Of a stretch of DNA of 64,000 bases, positions 36,366-54,250 are shown piece after piece. Source of the stretch: Lampris incognitus (Eukaryota; Chordata; Actinopteri; Lampriformes; Lampridae); assembly GCF_029633865.1 (NCBI RefSeq), contig NC_079223.1:35505134-35569133 (forward strand), read 5' to 3'. The notes beneath the pieces were generated by a model. That model searched no databases. It was given only the letters and a program-made list of their open reading frames with translations, and was not told the origin of the DNA. The stretch's first letter is position 1; every line of letters starts with the position of its first letter. A program made the translations under genes and the position numbers.

Positions 36366-36715
36366 GACTCCCCGTTCAAACCAGTGTTTCTCCTTATCAA
36401 GGATGTGCACATCCTCATCCTTGAAAGAGTGGCCACTGGCCTGTAGGTGGGTGTAGACTGCAGAGTCCTGGCCTGATGCGTTAGCTCTTCTGTGTTGTAC
36501 CATTCTCTTGGCCAGCGTCTGTTTAGTTTCTCCAATGTACAAGTCACAGCAATCCTCCCGGCACTTAACAGCATACACTGTATTGCTCTGTTTGTGATGG
36601 GGAACCAGATCCTTGGGGTGGATCAACTTCTAGTGCAGCGTGTTTTGGGGTTTGAAAGCAACAGAGACGTGTATTTTCCGAACATCATGTCTATATATAT
36701 ATATTTTTAAAATCT
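36366..36715 (-). pseudogene. Penelope-like element fragment, GIY-YIG endonuclease domain
   Basis: The minus-strand frame reads VYAVKCREDCCDLYIGETKQ, then KRMVQHRRAN, SGQDSAVYTH and HILDKEKHWFERGV: the GIY-YIG domain at the C-terminus of Penelope-like retroelements. The frame then runs into the adjoining Tc1 sequence, so its last ~40 residues are an artefact of the junction. The RT domain is absent. It shares a subfamily with 54765-55037. Confidence 0.8.
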
Positions 36716-36853
36716 TACACTTGACTTGCGTTACCGTATTTTTACTACATAGGACTGACTGCAAGACTGCCTCATGAGGAGATTATTTGCACTATGGGCA
36801 TAGTGGATAATGCCATACAGAGTGCCAACTTTGAAAACATCCATCTGTTATGT

Positions 36854-36886
36854 CTTTATGCATGCTCAATAATCCAGGTAAGGAAA

Positions 36887-36970
<84 letters not shown>

Positions 36971-37040
36971 TGTGCATGTGTGTTTGTGTGAGCATGGTTA
37001 CATGGATAAGTGAATTAGTGAGTGCAGGCACATTCAAGGA

Positions 37041-37115
<75 letters not shown>
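36854..37115. repeat. Penelope terminal-repeat stub followed by two (TG)n tracts
   Basis: 36854-36888 (GTCTTTATGCATGCTCAATAATCCAGGTAAG) equals the left end of the Penelope element at 54251; it is followed by (TG)n at 36889-36968 and again at 37041-37114. Confidence 0.7.
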
Positions 37116-37117
<2 letters not shown>

Positions 37118-37181
37118 CCGACCGGCCGGCCCTGTGATGGCCTGGCAGCCTGTCCAGGGTGTTTCTAATCACACACACACA

Positions 37182-38378
37182 CATTGGATAGCCAAAACAT
37201 TAAAACCACCTGCCTAATATTGTGTAGGTCCCCCTCATGCCATTAAGACAGCTCTGACCCATCAAGGCATGGACTCCGCAAGACCTCTGAAGGTGTCCTC
37301 TGGTATTTTGCACCAAGATGTTAGCAGCAGATCCTTTAAGTCCTGTAAGTTCAAGGTGAGACCTACATGGATCGAACTTGTTTCCCCACAGATGCTCGAT
37401 CAGATTGAGGTGTGGGAATCTGGAGGCCAAGACAACACCTTGAACTCTTTGTCATGTTCCTCAAACATTCCTGAACAATGTGTGTAGTGTGGCAGGGCAC
37501 ATTATCCTGCTGAAAGAGGCCACTGCCATTAGGAAATATATTTGCCATGAAGGGGTGTACCTGGTCTGCAACGATGTTTAGGTAGGTGGTACATTCAAAG
37601 TAACATCCACATGAACGCCAGGACCCGAGGTTTCCCAGCAGAACATGGCCCAGAGCATCACACTGCCTCCACCAGCTTGCCTTCTTCCCATGGTGCATCC
37701 TGGTGCCATCTCTTCCCCAGGTAAATGACCCACACGCACCCAATCATCCACATGATGTAAAAGCAAATGTGATTCATCAGACCAGGCCACATTCTTCCAC
37801 TGCTCCATGGTCCAGTTCTGACGCTCATGTGCTTATTGTAGGTACTGGTAGACAGGGGTCATCATGGGCACTCTGACTGGTCTGCGGCAATACAGCCCCA
37901 TACACAGCAAGCTGCAATGCACTGTGTTCTGACACCTGTCTATCATAACCAGCTATAACTGTTTCAGCAATTTGCGCTACAGTAGACCTTCTGTGAGATC
38001 AGCCAGATGGGCTAGCCTTTGCTCCCCACACACATCAATGAGTCTTGGACACCCATGACCCTGTCACTGGTTCACTGGTTGTCCTTGCTTAGACCAATTT
38101 CGGTAGGTACTGACCACTGCATACCGGAAACGCCCCACAAGACCTGTTGTTTTGGAGATGCTCTGACCCAGTCGTCTAGCCATCACAGTTTGGCCCTTGT
38201 CAAAGTCGCTCAGATCCTTACACTTGCCCATTTTTCCTGCTTCTAGCACACCAACTTCAAGAACTGACTGCTCACTTGCTGCCCAATATATCCCACCCCT
38301 TGACAGGTGCCACTGTAATGAGATAGTTAATGTTACTCACTTACCGGTCATTGGTTTTAATGTTTTGTCTGATCAGTA
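37182..38378 (-). mobile_element. Tc1-like transposon, near full length, decayed transposase
   Basis: Terminal inverted repeats AAAACATTAAAACCA at 37193-37207 and, inverted, around 38350-38368. Minus-strand frames give the N-terminal helix-turn-helix ([14 protein letters not shown], then [18 protein letters not shown], 38249-38064), WKNVAWSDESHLLLHHVDDW (first Asp, 37808-37750), and GLFQQDNVPCHTTHIVQECL (second Asp, about 37480). Frameshifts between the pieces and a run of stops show it is inactive. It is inserted beside a (TG)n tract. Confidence 0.85.

Positions 38379-38381
<3 letters not shown>

Positions 38382-38446
<65 letters not shown>
38382..38446. repeat. (TG)n-(TA)n-(TG)n microsatellite
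   Basis: Immediately follows the right end of the Tc1-like element. Confidence 0.95.
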
Positions 38447-38450
<4 letters not shown>

Positions 38451-38595
38451 AGTATATGTACATTATATTTATAAAACGCAAGTGGACTACTGTAATATGA
38501 AGCATTACAGTAAGTATACAGTATTACAATCCAGTGCAGATTGTTGGATTAAATACTTCTCATTCTTGGACTACATACCTGTTCTGCCTACGAAA

Positions 38596-38709
38596 CATTT
38601 AAATGATTGACATTCGGCTGCACCCTTTGACCAGCCTCGACCATAGTAAAGCTATGACTGAGAACATGGTCTACAATTGTGGCCCTTATATCATCGAGAA
38701 CATGCCTAT
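38596..38709 (-). pseudogene. IS630-type transposase relic, N-terminal helix-turn-helix
   Basis: The minus-strand frame reads LDDIRATIVDHVLSHSFTMV followed by EAGQRVQPNVN before a stop. This pattern (D-I-R-x-x-I-V-D-H-V ... A-G-x-R-V-Q-P-N) is the DNA-binding start of the fish IS630-like transposases whose catalytic part is seen at 34740-35900. Same strand and right order, so it is probably the other half of one element; 39000-39400 may be its 5' flank. Confidence 0.6.
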
Positions 38710-39406
38710 GTCCCTGGCTTCTTCTATGTCTTCTTCTGTTTTGCCTCCCTACCTTTCCACCAAGCGTTACTCCTCCTCATCTTCTTCTTCTTCTTCATGG
38801 CTGTTGACCCTGTTCATTTCCTTGTTGTTCTTCCATTGTCTGAAATTGTAACACTGTGTTGTGCGCTGTTTATATATGCTTGCCCATTGAAGGTTCATGA
38901 GATACACCGCTTATTTTAGAGAACTGGTTGATTGTTGGTTGATCTAACGCTTCATACATTTCCCTTCATTAGTGAAATTCAAGATTCACCTGAAAGCAAT
39001 TCATCAATTCAGGACACAATTACAACAACAACAAAAAAAAGTCCAACAGAAATGTATAGAAAATACGCTTAACAGATTATGACAACTAATTCAACCATTT
39101 GGCATGTAATGACTTATGCAATGAGCTAATGCTTAGATGTTGTGGGGGCTAAAACTATTCAACAGAGAACCAGTATAATACATTTTGATAAACATGACAT
39201 AAGCAATTGATAATGCAGGAAACAGCAGATAATTGTACATAATCATTGGCGTGAATGTGCAAAAGCATTTTCAATTCGTTTAAAAGAATGAGAAATTGCT
39301 TTTTATGATGTGCACAAGTGACTAGATGATGTGGAGGTTGAACAAGTAGTTTTGAGGATTTCAATTCTGATCAGAGAAATGTGCCAAAGCGACTGAGAAA
39401 AACTGT

Positions 39407-39680
39407 AATAGCTAATAAACGTACTCTGTATTGTGATTCAGATTACAGATTAAGGTGGACGGCTCCGTGTTGATATCGTCACGGTCATTTAAAATGAAGA
39501 CCTAAACATGATAATGTCATTACAATAACAATCAATGCAAACATTTTATGCAAAAATTAATGATTTTATGCTAAAACCTCGACTGAAAAAAAACCCCCTC
39601 AGAATTACTGGTAAGAAATACTTTTTATCTCTCCAGGAGCAAATTCTCTTTCTGGTTGGAGCAAAGGTGCCACCCCATGT
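39407..39680 (+). repeat. Unclassified dispersed repeat, copy 2
   Basis: Direct-orientation partner of 33043-33290 (see that entry), with small insertions near 39510 and 39605-39635. Confidence 0.7.
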
Positions 39681-40060
39681 ATATCTGAACTGGGAATGGA
39701 ACTCGGGTTCTGTGTTGGGTACCATTACTGTTCAGTGTCCACAGATGTGACACCTTTTCATACTCTTCGTTATTTCTACTGCAGTCCAAATTCTTTGAGC
39801 TCCTATCACATGTCCTTAGCAAATCTGTCAAACCAGCTCAGGGGCGAAACAAACTCACTCGTGGTAAATGTTTGACTTCACATCACAGTCACATATAGAC
39901 TGATGGTGTCAACTGACAATTAATGACTTATCAATTAAAAACCAACAAGTTTTATCAAAATAAGTCAGACAGTAAACGACAAAGGGAACCACATGTATAC
40001 ATATGCTGCGTTCACATGGAACCCTGTGAATGGCGGACAGCAAACCGGAAGTCATTATTG

Positions 40061-40194
<134 letters not shown>

Positions 40195-41771
40195 CACTGC
40201 TCAAAAAAATAAAGGGAACACATAAGCAATGCAATGTAGCTCCAAGTCAATCACACTTTTGAGATATCAACCTGTCCAGTTAGGAAGCAACACTGATTTG
40301 TGAATCAATTTCACCTGTTGGTAAATTGTCTAATTTCCACCTGGTGGAAATTAGACAATTTGCAAGACAACCCCTATAAAAGGAATGGATTTGCAGGTGG
40401 TGGCCACAGACCATTTGCCTGTCCTCATCTTTTCTGGCCGATCTTTGGTTAGTTTTTCATTTTGCTAGTGCCCTCACCACTAGAGGTGGCATTAGGCGGT
40501 ATCTGCAACCTGCAGAAGTTGCTCAGGTAGTGCAGCTCATCCAGGATGGCACATCAATGCGTGCTGTGGCAAGAAGATTTGATGTGTCTCCCAGCACAGT
40601 GTCCAGAGCATGGAGGAGGTACCAGGAGACAGGCCAGTACACCAGGAGACGTGGAGGGGGCCGCAGGAGGACAACAACCCCGCAGCAGGACCGCTATCTG
40701 GTCCTTTGTGCAAGGAGGAACAGGAGGAGCACTGCCGGAGCCCTACAAAACGACCTTCAACAGGCCACTAATGTGCAGGTTTCTGCTCAAACAGTGAGAA
40801 ACAGAATGCATGAGGATGGTATGAGGGCCTGACGTCCACAATTGGGGCCTGTGCTCACAGCCCAACACCGTGCAGCCCGATTGACCTTTGCCAGAGAACA
40901 TCTTGGTTGGCAGATTCGCCATTGGCGCCCTGTGCTCTTCACAGATGAGAGCAGGTTCACACTGAACACATGTGACAGAAGTGAGAGAGTCTGGAGACAC
41001 TGTGGAGAACGTTCTGCTGCCTGCAACATCCTCCAGCATGACCGGTTTGGCAGTGGGTCAGTGATGGTCTGGGGAGGCATATCCTTGGAGGGCCGCACAG
41101 ACCTCTACGTGCTAGCCAGAGGTACCATGACTGCCATTAGGTACCGGGATGAGATCCTCAGACCCATTGTCAGACCATATGCTGGTGCAGTGGGCCCTGG
41201 GTTCCTGCTCATGCATGACAATGCTCGTCCTCATGTGGCCAGAGTGTGTCAGCAGTTCCTGTATGTCGAGGGCATTGATGCTATGGACTGGCCTGCACGT
41301 TCCCCAGACCTGAATCCAATCAGCACCTCTGGGACATCATGTCTCGTACCATCCGCCAACGCGATGTCGCACCACAGACTGTCCAGGAGTTGACCGATGC
41401 CCTGATCCAGGTCTGGGAGGAGATCCCTCAGGAGACCATCCGTCGTCTCATCAGGAGCATGCCCAGACGTTGTAGGGAGTGCATACAGGCACGTGGAGGC
41501 CACACACACTACTGAGCCTCATTTTGAATCGTCTTGAAGATTTCCACAGAAGTTGGATCAGCCTATGTTCTCATTTTCCACTTTGATTTTGAGTATGATT
41601 CTGAATCCAGACCTTAATGGGCTAATGATTTTGATTTCCATTGATCATTCTTAGGTTATTTTGCTCTAAACACATTCCTCTGTCTAATAAATAAAGATTT
41701 TCTGCTGAAATATTTCATTCATCAAGGTCTATATTGTGTTTTTAGGTGTTCCCTTTATTTTTTTGAGCAGT

Positions 41772-41772
<1 letters not shown>
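40195..41772 (+). mobile_element. Tc1-like transposon inserted in a (GATA)n microsatellite
   Basis: Ends are near-perfect inverted repeats starting ACTGCTCAAAAAAATAAAGG, with TA on each side (the Tc1 target). Only the left part of the TIR is followed by the expected short spacer, and transposase lies in the plus direction. The two halves of the (GATA)n tract flank it directly. Confidence 0.93.
40491..41515 (+). pseudogene. Tc1-like transposase, lightly damaged
   Basis: Paired helix-turn-helix ([20 protein letters not shown]), then WRPVLFTDESRFTL (first Asp), MVWGGIS, and LLMHDNARPHVARVCQQFLY (second Asp). Damage seen: ATT where the start codon is expected (40491-40493), a TGA at 40830-40832 between MRA and RPQLGP, and a 1-base loss right after PDLNPI (about 41320), where the third catalytic residue (Glu) belongs. 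After the frameshift the original frame continues (LWDIMSRTIRQRDVAPQTVQ) to the stop at 41513-41515. Few lesions point to a fairly recent copy. Confidence 0.88.
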
Positions 41773-41821
<49 letters not shown>

Positions 41822-41839
41822 GGATAGATAGATAGATCC

Positions 41840-44800
41840 TCGAGGGGAAATCAAGACAGCTCACATCATATGATGTGATCGCGATGGTGAAATCAGATGA
41901 CACCGGCAAATTATGCTGATAATGGCATGGTCAGACTGCACTGCCGCCCAAAGCTGAAATATTTTTCCTTTTTGAATATACGACCGGATGTTACATAGCT
42001 GGAGGATTTGAACGACGTTATTCTGTAGTTATATGAGTTGACAGAATTGCTGTCTTAAATTAAATAAAACAAATACAAAACACATTTGCACAATTTATTT
42101 CCCCCCCCTCCAAACAATACAACATCACGCAGGTTGTGGTTCCGCTTTGCCAGCGGCTGTTCAGCATCTCCCAGCTTCCATGCGAATGCAGCATGAGCCA
42201 CTGTAATTGTAAGGGACTTGAGTTGACCCTTGCGATGTGGCCTTTAGTAACCTATTTGGACATGAGTCCTCCGGCGGGGAAATGGTGCCAAGGAAACCTA
42301 TTGTTTTGCTATTTCTGTAAATGCTACATGTGTTGGATCTTGGCATCTGCCCCTGGTATTTCCTCACACCGCACGTTCAGTCTTGGCTTGCACTGCAATG
42401 TGTGCTGGCTTTGATCCGGTGCCATAGTGAAATCACTCCGGCCTTCAACGTGTTTCTTAACGAGATGGCAGCCAGTGTGCACCTTTTCCTGGCATATTAT
42501 AAGGATTTCTAAATGCACAGCAGAGCCATTACGCAGTTCAAGAAGAAGTACAAAGGTCTGATTTTTAAGAGATAGTATGGGGACGATGAAGAGTTAACTG
42601 TTAAAAGTGTTACCTATCTGCAAACATTCTTAATTACATGTGTTCATTTTCCTTTATATGACACCGATATCTCGGTCGTTTTATTTATTTATTTATTTTG
42701 TCATAGATTTTGTTATATTTTTTTTGCTTTTCATTTTTGTAACATATAGAAGCTGAATTAACTTAAGAGTAGGTGAGAAGGGGTTGGAAAAAATAAGTGT
42801 ACTTCCTCCTACTCATTTTTGAACATGTAACAAATAATCTGATGTCCATGGAGATTTGTTCGCTGAGTTTGATGTGTGGATTTGTTCATCACTTCAGATT
42901 ATTGGCAATGGATTATCTGTATGTTATATTCTGCTTGTTTACGTGTTTGAAATAAATCATCCTTTATTCATTAATATGTTTGATGCTAAATCAACATATA
43001 AAACTTATATTTATTTTAGCTGGGAATGCAATAACAGACATTTTACATTACAGAATTACAACGAGCTCTCTCTCTCTCTCTCCCTTCTTCTTAATGTGTG
43101 TGTCAAACTGAAGTATGGGAAGTGCTTGTGTCCTCCCTTAAGAGTAAATCTGTTTTAGCGCACCCTTTGACCTTTGACCTTTATTTGCTAAATCCCTGCA
43201 AATCATGGGTCTTTTAGCACTGTATGGATTTTACTGGGGCACCGAATGTGTTGAGCAATCGCCTTCTCTGGTTACAAAAGTCTTAAACATTCCACTTTGT
43301 CCTGCAAGCAGATAATCTCATTTTCTGCAGCGAGGCTGGCGTTTCATTGGAGGTACAATGTCATCCTTAGTATGCACATATTCTCATGTGACACAATCAG
43401 AAAGTAATGTTTGTATAATAACATTATCATGCACATCCATAATACAATGCCCCCAGTGAAGTCAAGCAGTAATAACTGGAATGACGTAAGATTGTAATAT
43501 GAAATGTAAATTAATTTTGAGTTTGTTATTGCTCAAAAGTCAAATAAAAAGTTTTAACCATGACAAAACACATTTGAGTCAAAACCAAACACATGAAGTG
43601 GTAATTTGTTGCTGTTACCATTGTAGTCATTATCAAACACCTTGTATCACATTTATGGGTCAGTTATATCTAGCAAGGGAGTAATTTGATAACGGCTTTA
43701 TTTAAGAAGAATGTGTGCCGTGGTGTTTTTGTTAACAAGTCCCTGTACAAATATCCTGTCCTGTTGGGGTCAGGTAAGGTCAGACAGGTTTGGGAATTTG
43801 GCTTCACATTTACAGAAATGTACGAATCTGGTCCATCTGGGTGTCTTCATATCTGAAACCCACAGAGAAATCAATTTCATTCACGATCGTCTCACTAACT
43901 GTAATATATTGACTGTTCTTAGTATATCCCGAGTCATTCATTTTACAATACGAGTGTCTACAAATCTGAGATGTTGTTAATTAAACGCGTGGCCTTTTTG
44001 AGGATCCTTTGCTGTGTCATGTGACTTCATCACTTCACACATTTTCAGCTATATTAAGCTATATCCCCGAATCTGGGTACTGAAAAAGACTCCGGCCAAA
44101 CAATGTCCGCCTTGTTTCTACCCCGAGACCACGTATGGTATGAAAAGCTGCAGACGAGGATGTCGCAATTGGAAGGTAAAGAATCCGTTCAGAAACAGGG
44201 CTGTTATTTCAGTGACACAATGGAGGTTTTAGTGTTTTTTCTCCTGCCCATGCTAGACGACAATCATTCCTTATCGTACAGCAAATGCCACTTAATGCAT
44301 TAAAAATGAGGTTTCTGTTGGCACACACAAACATTTCAATCACGTAGTTGCTTCTGATCTCTGAAATGGGGTCAGTGTACCACAGAGTCTGTATGAGGTT
44401 TTGTTCTACGCTCTCCTGGTTTGGTCTCTGATGCCTGCATCGCCACAGAAGGAGAACATAGTGACGACAAATCCTGATGAGCCCAAACCCACCCTGTTGT
44501 GTCAACACTCAATTCAGCCATTTGAGATTAAGGATAAATGGAGTGAGACAGACCTACGATTCCCATTTAAATGACTAGGATACGGTATGCATGCTACAAT
44601 AAGCACCTTATGTCATACTCATGTCAAGTTGCTCCTCTGTTGACCGATACATAGGGACTAATATCTCCCCTTGTTTCATCAAAAAGTAGACGAGTACGCC
44701 CAACACATATCAAAACAAAATCAAGTGTGTGTAAACTCTTCTAAATATATTGATGTGCAACTTTTGTGCACCCCCAGTCTGAAACAATTAATGCCAAGGC

Positions 44801-45240
44801 ATGTGAGACAGCCTTGCTGTCTAAAGGTATTTACATCATATAATTAAAGTCCTATCTCATATATGTCACTGGATGAGTAAGCCAATATTTCCTAATTTCA
44901 GACCGAAGCTTCAGAAAGCAACCTCGTTACGTTGGAGATGATTTAAATGAGATGAAAAAAGAGAAATTAGTCAGTAGGGGAATAGAAACAGACACCTGTT
45001 GTGTCCTTGAAGTGACGTAGTGATGTGTGTGTGTGTGTGTGGGGGGGGTCAGATTCAGATGTGCCGTGGTGTGACATCACCATCAGCATCCTGATCGGGA
45101 CGGTGGTCGCGTAGAGACACAAAGGCTCGCTGTGTGTAACTAATTGAGGGGCTTTAGTGTTCGCGCTGGGCAAATACGCGCATTAGGCTGTTGTGGGTTT
45201 GCCGCTGCCATGTTCATTAAGACATTCTTGGGCGGATTGG
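41840..45240. other. Spacer upstream of rgr without recognised features
   Basis: No exon, RNA gene or mobile element recognised; only a short (CT)n near 43066-43082 and (TG)n near 45025-45040. It may hold rgr or lrit1 regulatory DNA, but nothing in the sequence proves it. Confidence 0.5.
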
Positions 45241-45283
45241 CGAAAGGGAGAGGGGCTTTACATAATGACACGCGTGCCCTTTT

Positions 45284-45305
45284 CACGTGAAATGGCCCTT
45301 TAAAA
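45284..45305 (+). promoter_or_regulatory. Candidate rgr core promoter
   Basis: CACGTG E-box at 45284-45289 and a TATA-like TTTAAAA at 45299-45305, about 110 bp upstream of the rgr ATG. Position suits a short 5' UTR; inference only. Confidence 0.3.
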
Positions 45306-45412
45306 GAGGTGCTCGGTGAGTCTGACTGAGGCACGTTACGAACGAGTGGATAGTGTTGTGAGTGGTGGTCTGAGGTCTGTGCACTTTTGGTCGCGTCCAA
45401 ACCGCCGTCAGT

Positions 45413-50922
<5,510 letters not shown>

Positions 50923-51278
50923 ACAATGCGTGCAAAAACTACACACTCTTGCTGTGCTGGTGGTTTCTCACAGGTAATTTACGTAGCTATCGTGTGTGTG
51001 AGTTTATCTGCATGTGTTGTGTCTCGTACAGTGATTGCCATCATCCCCCCTATGGTGTGTCTGCCCCGTCTCCAGCATCCGTTGTGACCGCGGTGACCGC
51101 TGCAGACTATTGTTAAAACATTATTATTCGTAAGCAAATAGTAAGCTTTGATTTAAGTCGCATACTGAATTACAAAATTCTTGCAGCTTTCTCCCTCCTT
51201 CTCAGAGGAGAACAAAATTGGGAGTTTGCCAAACATCATTTTGGCACGGTGCGATGGTGCACAGCAGATGGTGCACAC

Positions 51279-51284
51279 AATAAA
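51279..51284 (+). terminator. Candidate rgr poly(A) signal
   Basis: AATAAA about 360 bp past the rgr stop. Another AATAAA overlaps the stop codon itself (50918-50923). Choice is positional. Confidence 0.35.
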
Positions 51285-51920
51285 AATGGGAGATGTGTTG
51301 ATACATGAGATCAATTTGATTCACAAACATCTCTGCAAAGGTTAGCCTTGTGTTTGTAATGATTTTAGTGATGTCTTTCATGTAATATGCCAGTTGGAGA
51401 TGTGCTTTTCTGACTGCAGACACATGCCTTCTGTCACCCATGTGCAAATATTCACACAGAGGCAATTTGCTGAGGCAAACAGCCGCCTTCCACGAGGTAT
51501 TGCTGGGGATTAAAGTCAAAAGCTTTTAGCACAACCAAATATGGGTAGCAACAAACCTGCCACACTGTATTCAGCTCCCAAACATGAGTGTTTCTCATCG
51601 GGACTTTAAGAGAGTATTTGTAGTATATAGTCTGCAGTTTCTCAGTCGAGGTATAACCTGTGAACGATAACAGGCCTGCAGGCCGACCTTTCTAACGTAC
51701 CATCCTGTTTGAGCGTCCATCGCCAGGCATTACCGTGTTTTTTATGACCAAAGCGTCTGTAATCCTGCAAACAAAAGGACTTTTCATGGAAACACTGATC
51801 CGGGTCTTGGAGGTTGCCAAGAAAATTAGGTGGACATAGCTTTTGCCTCTAAATTGCTATTTAAGTCAAAAATGAAACTCCCTGCGACACATTGTTGCCA
51901 CAGACCTCCAAAATAGTAGA

Positions 51921-52347
51921 GAAATTCTCCCCAATTGTATGCGGCCAATTACCCCCACTCTTTCAAGCTGTCCCGGTCGCTGCTCCACCCCCTCTGCTGA
52001 TCCGGGGAGGGCTGCAGACTACCACATGCCTCCTCTAATACATGTGGAGTCACCAGCCGCTCCTTTTCACCTGACAGTGAGGAGTTTCGCCAGGGGGGCG
52101 TAGCGCGTGGGAGGATCACGCTATTCCCCCCAATTCCCCCTCCCCCCGAACAGGTGCCCCGACCGACCAGAGGAGGCGCTAGTGCAGCAACCAGGACACA
52201 TAACCACGTCCAGCTTCCCACCTGCAGACACGGCTAATTGTGTCTGTCGGAACGCCCAACCAAGCCGGAGGTAACACGGGGATTCGAACTGGTGATCCCC
52301 ATGTTGGTAGGCAACAGAATAGACCGCCATGCCACCCAGACATCCCA
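51921..52347 (-). mobile_element. tRNA-derived SINE, family A, copy 8
   Basis: Reverse copy downstream of rgr; left end TTCTCCCCAATTGTATGCGG, right end tRNA-like head (GATTCGAACTGG is its box B region). Confidence 0.85.
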
Positions 52348-52349
52348 AC

Positions 52350-54245
52350 ACTCGTTAGAATTAAACCGTTCAAATGAATTAAAGCGAACTTCATTCATCT
52401 TCTGCCGAGAGGTTAAGCTTTAAATGTAATTAGGTAAGAGTTAAGCTACTGATTAATGCCCCTGAAATGCCCCCTGTGTCAGCCTCCTGTAGGCCTTGCT
52501 GTTACCAGCTCTGCTATGTTACGTGTAACGATGACTATATAATGTGAACTACACTGACGAGACGCCTGCTGCTTCACACAATTACCTCAGAAATATATGT
52601 TAACTTTTCATATCTCGAGCTTTTTCTTGTAAGGTTAGTGTCCGATCGGCACATTTAGAGCACGCAGGCCGCTGTTCGGGCGTTGTTTCAGTGCAAGACT
52701 TCGTTCACAAAGCACAAAACAGCCAAGAGTCCTCTGAGCACGAAGCAAACCTGAGCAGACTTGAAATCAGCACCAAGTAGGCTCACAAAAAAGAGCCACA
52801 TCCTTTCAGGAACTGTTGGCGTGACAGGAGGTGTCGTTACCTCACATCCCAGTATCGGGGGACACCGGGATGGGAGGTGACGAGCAAGTCAATCCCGGCT
52901 TTGACAATCATAAAGTGCCGCATGTATGCGATTAGTGAAATCTTAGAGGAAATGCTTGAACAGCACCGACACGCAGGCCTGTTCACCCCTCGCTCCTGCT
53001 TCCCGCGGATGCAGGACTCCGCCGTGTGGCATTTCTCCAGGCTATTAAGGATTAGCATTGAATAACGCGCCCCGCTGGAGATCACTGCAAATGTAGTTTT
53101 CACTTTGAAATGTGAATTATTGTGTGTATTAGATCAATATCCAATTTGTGTAGGTGTTTATCCCCGTGATTGTTTACTTGAAATCCTTCTGGCTCTGTGA
53201 ATGTCTTCTTCCAGTCTCGCCATTTATGGGTTGTGTACTTCAGACACGAAAACGTTTTGTCGTGTATTTCTTTCTTGCTTTGTGTCTTATTTAAACGGCT
53301 GGTCTCGAAGTTGCTTACCGATCAAAAAGAAAAGCATGACATAATGTATGTCAAATGGAAAGCCTTGATGGATGTAACCAACCATTGATTTTGGTAAATA
53401 AATTAACGAATAAATTTAAACTCTCCTTGTCTGTGGCTTGCATTAATCCCCTTACGGCCCTTCGTCGCGAGATTGCCCACGCATCCACTTACGCACGCCA
53501 GCATACAGAATATGTGACATGAAATGGGCATCTTAAAAATTCCTCTCCACTTGCAGTTAGATGTCTGTTTTAATGAGGCTGATGTACGCCAAGTACCAGC
53601 GCAGCGGACACCAGTGCATACTGAGGCCAGCGCTATGGCTGCAACACACAGCGGAGGCTCCCAGTTGGTGTCGCTAAGACGATTAATTGAAGACAGCCTG
53701 TCAGCCCTCAGCGGGCTGGGTTGTTGCATAATTATGTGGTAACAAATGTGCATGAGGAAAACCCGGTGCATGCATGCATGCATGTGTCATCAGCACCAAG
53801 CTCGTTTAGCCCAGTCAGTGTGATCATCATGAACACACTGGTTTCCCAGGATGACATCTGCCTTACTTCCCCGACTGCTCTGCTTTGTTTGTTTGGTTTT
53901 GCTTGATTTTTTTTTCCAATTCTCTCTAATTGTCTTTCAGTAGACATGACGCTTCAACCAAATCTCTTTTGTGTAAACATGAAAGGCCACTTGTTCTTGT
54001 TGGACTTCCTGTTGAGTGGAGGCCCCAACACACTGATGGACACACGGTGCTGCCATCTGGTGAGAGGGCTTTACCCTGAGCACACCTCCACAACCACGAT
54101 GGGCCGAGACTGGCCGCTTTTCACTGACCCACGGCATTCTCCATGACCTTTCTGCCACGCATTAGTAGAATATGCATGCAATAAATGAAAACCTCAATTT
54201 TCAATCATCTGGTTTAATCAAATGGGCCATTAATTGTCTAAAATA
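52350..54245. other. Spacer downstream of rgr
   Basis: No mobile element or exon recognised. 52800-53070 and 53560-53760 have mixed, non-repetitive base composition unlike the repeats around them; conserved non-coding DNA is possible but cannot be shown from one sequence. Confidence 0.35.
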
Positions 54246-54250
54246 GAATG

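Noticed and set aside
36889-37184. Long (TG)n-encoded open frames (poly Cys-Val or His-Thr proteins)
   Set aside because: Pure dinucleotide repeat translation; no composition or homology of a protein. The same holds for 47614-47762, 50155-50477 and 57374-57713.
42120-42520. Possible exon in the rgr upstream spacer
   Set aside because: Short frames on both strands, no splice-phase partner and no recognisable domain.
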